A stretch of DNA of 64,000 nt, taken from contig JAFUYB010000043.1 in NCBI GenBank assembly GCA_017470735.1, forward strand, positions 1 through 64,000, given 5' to 3'. Position 1 is the stretch's first letter; the number at the start of each line of letters is the position of its first letter. A program made the position numbers and the translations under genes. This document shows positions 1 to 6,896 of the stretch, in pieces. Source of the stretch: Lachnospiraceae bacterium. Its GTDB lineage: Bacteria > Bacillota > Clostridia > Lachnospirales > Lachnospiraceae. The notes below the pieces were generated by a model that did no database searches, was not told the DNA's origin, and saw nothing but the letters and a program-made list of their open reading frames with translations.

Positions 1-206
1 TAATTAACTCAAACCAACATAATAAGGGAAAACTTTCCGATAGGGAAGAGTGGGATCCAATCCTTCTCTTCCTTTTATATCTGTCAGAATATATGTTCTG
101 TGCTTCTTCTTTCAGGCAACGATAATTTTACACTAACATCGTTTTGGCAGGAATTCCTGGAATTACTTGAAATCACACCGCCCAAAATATTTTATTAGCT
201 TTATTT

Positions 207-551
207 TTACAAGCAAAAATATTTATGCTCTATGTTATCCAGACAAGACTTACAGACTGTGTCAAACGCAACGGATTTATCCAACTCCTCGCTCCACCAG
301 AAACCACCGGTCAGCTTCTCGATTTCTTCTTTCAAGGAATACATCTTTTCATCTATAGAAAAAGATTTTAAACATTTTCCACAGCGGCATGCTAAACGAC
401 TGGAATTTCTAGAATTGAATCTCTCCACTGAATCCTCTATCATAACAAGCAATTCAACTGCCTGTTTGGCATTGATATCATGTCGGTCAAACATATTGAC
501 AATTCCACTCTTTATTTCATCCAAAACCGGATTAACCAAATAACTTTCCAT
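207..551 (-). CDS. Small cysteine-rich protein of unknown function
   Basis: This 114-residue protein is not recognised. The ATG at 551 is chosen over the longer frame starting at 647 because GAGGAG lies just upstream of it and the longer form would overlap neuC. A CRCGKC cluster in the middle and a CKSC pair near the C-terminus could bind one zinc ion. The rest is predicted to be helical and charged. It follows neuC by 17 bp on the same strand, so it is probably the last gene of the nonulosonic acid transcript. Whether it serves sugar synthesis or is a passenger cannot be told. Confidence 0.55.
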   Translation of the reverse strand: MESYLVNPVLDEIKSGIVNMFDRHDINAKQAVELLVMIEDSVERFNSRNSSRLACRCGKCLKSFSIDEKMYSLKEEIEKLTGGFWWSEELDKSVAFDTVCKSCLDNIEHKYFCL

Positions 552-568
552 TCCAGCTCCTCTTCTCA

Positions 569-1750
569 TCAAAACTCTACATCGTAAAAAACTTTTGCCC
601 CATCTCTTCTTGATTTCCGTAATCTGTCTAATATTTGCATAGTACACGAAAAATAATGTTCGGCCGTATCTTTTTGATAATAAGGATTATAAAAAACCAT
701 ATCAGACGCTGTATCATGCAATATTCCTTTAATGGCACCCACAATTTCCATTAAATTGCATTCAACATCAATCACACTTTTTCCTTTTTCCCTTCCTTCT
801 TGCCGCCGACCAATATTGATAGACCAAGTTCCCAAAGAAGGCGCCTCAATAATTCCAGACGATGAGTTTCCCACCAAACATACCGCATTTTTCAAAAGGT
901 AATGGTAGGCATCCGAATGAATGTTCTCATAATAAAAAGCATTTTCCCTAACCTTTGCATATTGCTGGATATATTCTCTGATTTCATTTGAAGCAGTATC
1001 GGCATTGGAACCGATGAACACAAACTGCTTTCCTGCAAAATGCTCCAATGCCGCAACAATCGTTTTGATCTGATGAATCGGTCTTTCCCCGGTCAGCGTT
1101 TCAGGATGAAACAGAACCACGAAATATTCATTTTGAGAAAGCTTCTTTATGTCATCCGGTACATTCAGCATATTTATTGCGAGACAATTTTCCGCACCCA
1201 GTGCGCCCAAATTGTAAACACATTCCGGATTTTCGCCCATCTGAATCAAACGGTGACGGTATTTTTCCGTGGAAGCAAAATGAAAATCCGCCATCTTCGT
1301 AATAGAATGCCTGATGAACTCGTCATAATTCCCATAGGTAATTTCTCCGCCGTGAATGTGCAATACCGGTATTCTCTGCATAGCCGCCGCTGTCGCAACG
1401 GAAAAAATCTCATAGCGGTCTCCCAGCAGGATCAGCAAGTCGTATCTTTGTGTTTCAAACATTTTTCCAAATTCATCCAATGCAAATGCCATCGTATGAA
1501 TCACGGCTGTATTATCCTTCGCATTAACAGGAATCATTACTTCCTTTCCTATCTGAAAACCATCCTGCTCAATCAGTGCAACCTGCCGCCCATATTCTTC
1601 ACTCAGCAGTGCCCCAGTCACTAAAATTTCCAGATGTGTCCCGCTGTCTTCGTCCAACAGCGACAAATACTTCCGGACGATTCCATAATCGGCGCGGGAA
1701 CCGGTCGCGAATGCGATGTTATATATCCTGCCCTTTTTCAAAATATCCAT
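569..1750 (-). CDS. neuC: UDP-GlcNAc 2-epimerase (hydrolysing), NeuC/LegG type
   Basis: The enzyme splits UDP-N-acetylhexosamine into UDP and the 2-epimerised free sugar, an early step of sialic or legionaminic acid synthesis in the cytoplasm. The 393 residues fit the family's usual 370-390. TGSRADYG (residues 16-23), LLGDRYE (about 108-114), HIHGGEIT (131-138) and a later GNSSSG loop are family hallmarks of this GT-B-fold enzyme. An ATG at 1855 is in frame, but the ATG at 1750 is preferred: it follows AAAAGGATGG and removes a non-homologous N-terminus. It overlaps the end of neuA by 32 bp, which indicates translational coupling. Whether the substrate is UDP-GlcNAc or UDP-diNAcBac (LegG) cannot be decided here. 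Confidence 0.9.
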   Translation of the reverse strand: MDILKKGRIYNIAFATGSRADYGIVRKYLSLLDEDSGTHLEILVTGALLSEEYGRQVALIEQDGFQIGKEVMIPVNAKDNTAVIHTMAFALDEFGKMFETQRYDLLILLGDRYEIFSVATAAAMQRIPVLHIHGGEITYGNYDEFIRHSITKMADFHFASTEKYRHRLIQMGENPECVYNLGALGAENCLAINMLNVPDDIKKLSQNEYFVVLFHPETLTGERPIHQIKTIVAALEHFAGKQFVFIGSNADTASNEIREYIQQYAKVRENAFYYENIHSDAYHYLLKNAVCLVGNSSSGIIEAPSLGTWSINIGRRQEGREKGKSVIDVECNLMEIVGAIKGILHDTASDMVFYNPYYQKDTAEHYFSCTMQILDRLRKSRRDGAKVFYDVEF

Positions 1751-2426
1751 CCATCCTTTTCTGCATGCATACTTCAGCAATCGCCAAATCCCATTCCGTG
1801 TCAATATCCACCGAATCCATTTCATCCATTTTATAGGCAAGGGATTTTTCACCAAAAAAATGTTTTTTTGCCAGATACTGTTCCGTTTTTCCTATAAAAA
1901 TTGCTCCGTTCGGCCTGTACTCTTCGTATTTCTGGCGACGATAATCCGAAAAATCCGTGTCGAAATATTTCAGACTGCCATCCTCATCTATCGGGCGAAC
2001 CAATACTCCCGCACATTCAGACTTTCTGACTGAGACAAGAAAGTCATACTGCAGATACCTGCTTTCAAATAAATGGACTGCTTCCCATACATGATTTGCA
2101 TTGCGCAATGGCGAAGTCGGTTGTAAAAGAACAAAAAAATCCATCGGATTCCTTATCCTGCTTACCGCATCAGCTATCACGGAAAAAGTCGGCACATCAT
2201 CCGAGGATAAAAGCCCGCTACGCATCTGTACCTCGGCTCCGTAGTCCCGTGCAATATCCGCATATTCCTCAGAATCCGTGGATACAATTACTCTGTCAAA
2301 GATACCTGATTGGATTCCCGCTTCAATGGAATATGCCATCAGCGGTTTTCCGCATAAATCTATGATGTTTTTGTTCTTTAATCCTTTTGAACCTGATCGT
2401 GCAGGAATAATCGCAATCTTATTCAT
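1719..2426 (-). CDS. neuA: CMP-nonulosonate (sialate/legionaminate) cytidylyltransferase
   Basis: This 235-residue enzyme activates a nine-carbon acid sugar with CTP before transfer to a surface glycan. The N-terminal IIPARSGSKGL is the nucleotide-binding signature of CMP-Neu5Ac/CMP-KDO synthetases. VIVSTDSEEYADIA and LLQPTSPLR are the next conserved blocks. The ATG at 2426 lies two bases after the stop of the preceding gene. A TTG at 2432 with AGGG seven bases upstream is a possible alternative start. It sits between the SGNH hydrolase remnant and neuC in one tight operon. NeuB, which makes the acid sugar, is not in the window. Confidence 0.9.
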   Translation of the reverse strand: MNKIAIIPARSGSKGLKNKNIIDLCGKPLMAYSIEAGIQSGIFDRVIVSTDSEEYADIARDYGAEVQMRSGLLSSDDVPTFSVIADAVSRIRNPMDFFVLLQPTSPLRNANHVWEAVHLFESRYLQYDFLVSVRKSECAGVLVRPIDEDGSLKYFDTDFSDYRRQKYEEYRPNGAIFIGKTEQYLAKKHFFGEKSLAYKMDEMDSVDIDTEWDLAIAEVCMQKRMDGYFEKGQDI

Positions 2427-2428
2427 CC

Positions 2429-2917
2429 TCAAACTGTCTGCCCTATCTTTCTTTCCAATACGGATTGGAGTACGCAGTATCCTTCTTCTGACAAATGCAG
2501 CCCATCCACCGTATAATCTTTCTGCAAGTCCCCGAAATCATCATCCATCAAATCCGTATGCACAAAATCCGTTATCCCCTGCAAATTCTCCAAAAGTGCG
2601 GCATTCAGTCTGTCTACCTTCCGATTGCTTCTATCCATGCGTCCATTAGTATGCAGGCACAAGATAAAAAGAATGGGTGCAAACGCGTTGCGTCCTCTGA
2701 TGTAATCTATCGACCTCTGTATACTGCTGACAATCTCGTCTGCCGACACATCCATCACAATGTCATTGGTTCCATGCATCACTACAAATATATCCGCCAC
2801 ACAGCTGAGCCGTTCTTCCCGCAAAATGCACCTGTCATATGCAAAACTTGAAATGCCCGCAATCCCGCAATTCCTCACTTGAAATCCTGCGATATGGCCA
2901 ATATTCCAATAATCCAT
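2429..2917 (-). pseudogene. SGNH/GDSL hydrolase lacking its N-terminal block
   Basis: The 162 residues carry the GTND motif (block III) and DGLHLSEEGY with the Asp-His pair (block V) of SGNH hydrolases, such as those that deacetylate or acetylate sialic acids. Block I, the GDS motif bearing the catalytic serine and normally within the first 15 residues, is absent. The reading frame starts abruptly at MDYWNIG, directly after an in-frame TAA. The missing 5' part is replaced by the tail of a plus-strand gene, so the gene is almost certainly inactive or trimmed. It is two bases from neuA, which suggests the intact form belonged to the sugar cluster. Confidence 0.65.
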
Positions 2918-2921
2918 TTAA

Positions 2922-3062
2922 ATCATTATCATAGAAAATTCTGAGAAAGAGGAAAACCCGTTGCTGGTTTCGTCCATCACCGAACAACTGCAGGATTTAA
3001 ACCACAATCAGCTCCTTCTTGTTGAGAAATTTATAGAAAAACTGTTGCCCTACATGAACTGA
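2922..3062 (+). pseudogene. C-terminal remnant of an unrelated plus-strand gene
   Basis: An open frame of 46 codons without a start codon ends in TGA at 3060-3062. It reads as a natural helical C-terminus: SSITEQLQDLNHNQ is followed by LLLVEKFIEKLL. Such acidic amphipathic tails are common at the end of small HTH repressors, but the family cannot be named. The frame is closed by TAA at 2919-2921, almost at the point where the minus-strand SGNH hydrolase loses its 5' end. This suggests a deletion or insertion joint at about 2917-2935. Confidence 0.35.
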
Positions 3063-3078
3063 CAAATTTAATCCGATT

Positions 3079-3861
3079 TTAGCGAAAATTCATAAAAAAT
3101 GAAAACACAGATCTCTTCTTCCCGACGGAAAACACAAAATCCCTCGACAGCTCTCTCGCCCTTATGCTGTCCGATCCGTTGAACCCGTGGTCCGATCCGC
3201 AGATCGGTTCGAGCCTGGCATTCGGAAAAGTCTTTACCGCCCGCTCCGAGTAGGCAAACGGCACAATCCCGTCACAATCCCCATGGATCATCAGCACGGG
3301 CTTTTTAAAATACGCCATTCTCTCATAGGGCTTTAACGGCATGGCATCTATAGCATAGACTGAGCTGATCTGATGCCCCATCACTTCGTATTCATCGGGT
3401 ATGCCGTCACGGCAGAACTCCGCGACCACCTCCGGGATCTGGAATGCCGGATACCACAGGATCAGCCCTGCTATCTCCCGCTCCCGGTCCATCGCGGCGT
3501 AGGCGGCGACAAAACCGCCCTGGCTTTCACCCATCAAAAACAGCCGTTTTGTGTCAACAAAGGAAAATTTCTTCACCCGCTCCATAACGGAAAACAGTTC
3601 ATCCCGTTCGGTCTTTACCGACATTTCTTTCATGGAACCGCCGCTTGCGCTTTCCGGTCCTCCGCCGTAAAAATCAAACAGCACACAGACAATCCCGCTC
3701 TCCGCCAATCCGGCTCCGTGGTCAGCCAACTGCCTGAAATTGCTCCCGAATCCATGACAGAAGATCACGGTCGGATACCGGCGTTTTCTCCCGTCCGGAA
3801 TATAAATCCTGCCGCGGATTTCTTTCCCGTCCAGTCTCCGGCACGAAAATTCTTTCTCCAT
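3079..3861 (-). CDS. Alpha/beta hydrolase, cinnamoyl-esterase-like
   Basis: A 260-residue serine hydrolase with no signal peptide, so it should be cytoplasmic. CHGFGS near residue 35 forms the oxyanion region. GESQGG near 110 carries the nucleophilic serine. IHGDCDGIVP supplies the aspartate and GSDHGF the histidine. The GxSQGG nucleophile elbow and overall size resemble cinnamoyl/feruloyl esterases of gut Firmicutes (Est1E of Butyrivibrio, LJ0536 of Lactobacillus). That would fit release of hydroxycinnamates from plant material, but substrate is inferred only from family. It is followed by YitT on the same strand with a 53 bp gap. Confidence 0.8.
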   Translation of the reverse strand: MEKEFSCRRLDGKEIRGRIYIPDGRKRRYPTVIFCHGFGSNFRQLADHGAGLAESGIVCVLFDFYGGGPESASGGSMKEMSVKTERDELFSVMERVKKFSFVDTKRLFLMGESQGGFVAAYAAMDREREIAGLILWYPAFQIPEVVAEFCRDGIPDEYEVMGHQISSVYAIDAMPLKPYERMAYFKKPVLMIHGDCDGIVPFAYSERAVKTFPNARLEPICGSDHGFNGSDSIRARELSRDFVFSVGKKRSVFSFFMNFR

Positions 3862-3914
3862 AAATCCAATAATCCTTCAAACAGCAGTCACAATTTAACA
3901 ACAAACGCAACAAC

Positions 3915-4784
3915 TCAGTCGTTCGGCCTCATATAAAATTTCCCTGCGACCTGATCCGTCTTCATCACATTGATAAATGCCTTTGGATCCGCCTCACGCA
4001 GCTGCTTTACCACAGCGTCCAGTTCCTCACTCGCGATGACTGTATAGAGCATGCTCCGCCTGGTTTCTTCGTAAGTGCCGATCGCCTCCATCTGCGTCGC
4101 CCCGTGCTGTGTCATCTCATTGATGATCATCGCCAGAGCCTCGGGCACATCCGTGACGATAAACAGAGTGTTCTTCTTGTAGCGCTTGTAGGTATTGTTT
4201 AACACCTGCGTCGAAACAAACTGGAAAATCATCGAATACAGCGCCTTGTCCCAGCCGAACAAAAGACCATTGCACAGCAAAATGCAGACATTGAACGCCA
4301 GCACATAATTCCAGGCGTCAATCCCGTATTTCTCCGACACATAGATCGCGATAAAATCCGTTCCGCCGCTCGTCGCCCGCGCGTGCAGGCACATCGAGAT
4401 CGCGCATCCGTTGATAATGCCGCCGAAGACCGCGATCAGCAGAGGATCCTGCGTGATCGTGTACGCCGGGATCACATCCGACAGCACCGCAATCAACACG
4501 ATCGTAATCCCCGAATAGATCGTAAACTTTCTGCCGATCTTCCGGAACGCCATCACTGCGGGAAGCAGGTTGAACAGAATGTACATCGGTCCGTACGGCA
4601 GGCGGATATTTAAAAATTCGCGGAAGATACTCTGAATCAGAAGCGTCAGCCCTGAAAATCCGCTCGGCAGCAGTCCGCCCGTGTTGACAAATGTACGCAG
4701 GTTCACAGCGTAAACGACGCCTGCGATCACGCACAGCAGTATCCGGCGCAGATCATCGGTCAGTCTGTTTTGATTCGTTTCCAT
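3915..4784 (-). CDS. YitT family membrane protein (DUF161 + DUF2179)
   Basis: A 289-residue integral membrane protein. Five to six hydrophobic segments fill residues 15-190, including the NTGGLLPSGFSGL loop typical of YitT. The soluble C-terminal 90 residues, with AVVKQLREADPKAFI and VAGKFYMRP, match the DUF2179 domain. The family is widespread in Firmicutes and its transported substrate is unknown. The gene begins four bases after the stop codon of the LeuA-AraC fusion, so the two are probably cotranscribed. That linkage may hint at a role tied to leucine or branched-chain metabolism. Confidence 0.88.
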   Translation of the reverse strand: METNQNRLTDDLRRILLCVIAGVVYAVNLRTFVNTGGLLPSGFSGLTLLIQSIFREFLNIRLPYGPMYILFNLLPAVMAFRKIGRKFTIYSGITIVLIAVLSDVIPAYTITQDPLLIAVFGGIINGCAISMCLHARATSGGTDFIAIYVSEKYGIDAWNYVLAFNVCILLCNGLLFGWDKALYSMIFQFVSTQVLNNTYKRYKKNTLFIVTDVPEALAMIINEMTQHGATQMEAIGTYEETRRSMLYTVIASEELDAVVKQLREADPKAFINVMKTDQVAGKFYMRPND

Positions 4785-4788
4785 AATC

Positions 4789-6783
4789 TCACTTGCTTGC
4801 GTTCCGGTACTGCGCCGGTGTCATTCCGTATTTCTTCTTGAACTGGCGGTTGAAATGCTCCACACTCGGATAGCCGACGCTCTCCGCCACCTTCTCGATC
4901 TTCATATTGCCGTTTTTCAGAAGCGTCCCCGCTTTCTTCAGACGGATCTTCTGTACATTTTCCCCAAAGGTCAGTCCCGACTTCTCCTTGATGAACTTCG
5001 AAACATAGGGCTTGGACAGGTAAAATTCCTTTGCGATGTCATCCAGGCTCACATCCTGGTAATGCTCCTGGATAAAATTCAGCATCTTGGTGATCCGCTC
5101 GTCCTTGTCCGAATTCGCGCCGCGAAGCTGCTCAATCTGATTGACCGCGACCACCAGCGCATTGATCGACGACTTGATGATATCCTCGTTGATGCCGACG
5201 CCCCAGTAACGCTTGCCCTGAATCGTGATCCCGACATAGGTGCAGGCCTTCTGTGACGATCCCCGGCTCAGTCCGTGCTCCTCATAAATAGAAAGCTCGT
5301 AGCTGATATTAAAATACGATTTGATCGCAATGCTCACTGCGTCCAGACGGCCGTTTCCGTTGGCGGCCACCTCGGTATCCTTGCCGCCCTGCCGGATCGT
5401 CACCTTGGCAAAAATGCCTCCGTCCGTCTGCGTGAAGTGGCATTCGGGAACCGAAAATACCGAATAATCGTTGATGTATTTGTCCTCGAATATGCTGTAG
5501 ATCCGCTCCGGCTGCAGCTCCGCATGCTCTCTGTCGGAAATCCGCTTGACGGTGTAGCCGACATCCTCCTGCATCTGCTTCGGCACGGACATTCCGTAAT
5601 TCTGCTTGAGAATATAACTCACGCCGCCTTTTCCGGACTGCGAATTGATGCGGATGACATCGCCGTCGTATTCCCGCCCGACATCCTTCGGATCGACCGG
5701 CAGATACGGCACGCTCCACGCCTCATCCTGGTGCTTTTCACGCCATGCGAAGCCCTTGGATATCGCGTCCTGATGGGAACCGGAAAACGCCGTGAACACA
5801 AGCTGTCCGCCGTAAGGCTGGCGCGGCGTCACCTCCATCCGTGTCAGCCGCTCGTATGTCTCTTTTATCTTTGTAATATCTGAAAAATCCAGCTTGGAAT
5901 CGACACCATGGGAATACATATTCATCGCGAGCGTCACGATATCCACATTGCCGGTCCGCTCGCCGTTTCCAAACAGCGTTCCCTCAATGCGGTCTGCCCC
6001 CGCAAGCAATCCCAACTCCGCGTCCGAAACGCCGCAGCCGCGGTCGTTGTGCGGATGCAAGGACAGCACGACGGCATCCCGGTATTTTAATGTGTTGTTG
6101 ATCGTCTCAACCTGCGTCGCAAAGACATGAGGCATCGCATTCTCCACCGTCGTCGGGATGTTGATGATCACCTTGTTGTCCGCTGTCGGCTGCCACACAT
6201 CAAGTACGGCGTTGCAGACATCGACTGCGTATTCCACCTCTGTCCCCGGAAAACTCTCCGGAGAATACTCAAATGAGAAATTGCCCGTCGTCTCGTTGGC
6301 AAGCTCCTTTAGCAGAATCGCGCCGTCCACGGCAATCTGCTTGATCTCTTCCTTGCTCTTGCCAAAGACCTGCTCCCTCTGCGCAACCGATGTCGAGTTG
6401 TACAGATGGACGATCGCCCGCGGCGCCCCCTTGACCGCTTCAAAGGTCTTGCGGATGATATGCTCCCTCGCCTGGGTCAGCACCTGCACCGTCACATCCT
6501 GCGGGATCATATTGTTGTCGATCAGTGTCCTAAGGAACGCATATTCCGTGTCCGAAGCCGCAGGAAATCCGACCTCGATCTCCTTGAAGCCGATCTCCAC
6601 AAGCATCTTGAAATATTCCACTTTTTCATCCAGGCTCATCGGCTCGATCAGCGCCTGATTCCCGTCACGCAGGTCCACGCTGCACCAAATCGGCGCTTCC
6701 GTGATATGATCCTTCTTCACCCACTCATAAGTCGGATGCTCCGGCATAAAATACGCTATTTTATACTTTTCCTTATTATACAT
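4789..6783 (-). CDS. leuA: 2-isopropylmalate synthase fused to an AraC-type DNA-binding domain
   Basis: Residues 1 to about 550 are a LeuA2-type 2-isopropylmalate synthase, which condenses acetyl-CoA with 2-oxoisovalerate in leucine synthesis. DLRDGNQAL gives the metal-binding start of the TIM barrel. HPHNDRGCGVSDAELG holds the HxH motif and LFGNGERTGNVD the following signature. The regulatory LeuA-dimer domain spans roughly 430-550. Residues about 557-664 are a complete AraC/XylS double helix-turn-helix, with SLDDIAKEFYLSKPYVSKFI as first HTH and VAESVGYPSVEHFNRQFKKK as second, ending MTPAQYR. Normal LeuA2 is about 550 residues. The frame is continuous with no stop or shift between the parts. 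Start at ATG 6783 follows AAGGAAG. The fusion suggests an enzyme that can bind DNA in response to leucine; that is inference. Confidence 0.93.
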   Translation of the reverse strand: MYNKEKYKIAYFMPEHPTYEWVKKDHITEAPIWCSVDLRDGNQALIEPMSLDEKVEYFKMLVEIGFKEIEVGFPAASDTEYAFLRTLIDNNMIPQDVTVQVLTQAREHIIRKTFEAVKGAPRAIVHLYNSTSVAQREQVFGKSKEEIKQIAVDGAILLKELANETTGNFSFEYSPESFPGTEVEYAVDVCNAVLDVWQPTADNKVIINIPTTVENAMPHVFATQVETINNTLKYRDAVVLSLHPHNDRGCGVSDAELGLLAGADRIEGTLFGNGERTGNVDIVTLAMNMYSHGVDSKLDFSDITKIKETYERLTRMEVTPRQPYGGQLVFTAFSGSHQDAISKGFAWREKHQDEAWSVPYLPVDPKDVGREYDGDVIRINSQSGKGGVSYILKQNYGMSVPKQMQEDVGYTVKRISDREHAELQPERIYSIFEDKYINDYSVFSVPECHFTQTDGGIFAKVTIRQGGKDTEVAANGNGRLDAVSIAIKSYFNISYELSIYEEHGLSRGSSQKACTYVGITIQGKRYWGVGINEDIIKSSINALVVAVNQIEQLRGANSDKDERITKMLNFIQEHYQDVSLDDIAKEFYLSKPYVSKFIKEKSGLTFGENVQKIRLKKAGTLLKNGNMKIEKVAESVGYPSVEHFNRQFKKKYGMTPAQYRNASK

Positions 6784-6808
6784 AACAACTTCCTTTCCGT
6801 TATGCGAC

Positions 6809-6825
6809 GGTCATAATAAGTGACC
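6809..6825. promoter_or_regulatory. Inverted repeat upstream of leuA-araC (possible operator 1)
   Basis: GGTCA and TGACC form a perfect 5 bp inverted repeat around a 7 bp AT-rich centre, 26 bp before the start codon of the LeuA-AraC fusion. Its place in the short untranslated leader fits an autoregulatory site, but it could also be an RNA hairpin. Confidence 0.35.
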
Positions 6826-6830
6826 CTCTT

Positions 6831-6849
6831 ACATCAATTTTTTTGATGT
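6831..6849. promoter_or_regulatory. Inverted repeat upstream of leuA-araC (possible operator 2)
   Basis: On the plus strand ACATCAA and TTGATGT form a perfect 7 bp inverted repeat separated by five T. A TATGAT box just upstream on the minus strand (plus-strand positions about 6856-6861) may be the -10 element of the leuA promoter, which would place this repeat at the transcription start. No good -35 box is seen, as is common for activator-dependent promoters. It is not a terminator because no T-tract follows in the direction of leuA. Confidence 0.4.
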
Positions 6850-6896
6850 GAATTATCATAACGCAGTTTATGACATTTGTATATAGACATTTTTAA

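Noticed and set aside
569-1855. neuC starting at 1855
   Set aside because: The extra 35 residues are Trp/Lys-rich translation of the neuA 3' end, and a better ribosome site precedes 1750.
4318-4734. 138-codon Arg/Asp-rich frame within yitT
   Set aside because: It is an out-of-frame shadow on the same strand, with no domain or ribosome site.
6784-6896. T-box or leucine attenuator before leuA
   Set aside because: The leader is under 113 bp, has no T-box sequence, no leucine codon run and no terminator with T-tract.
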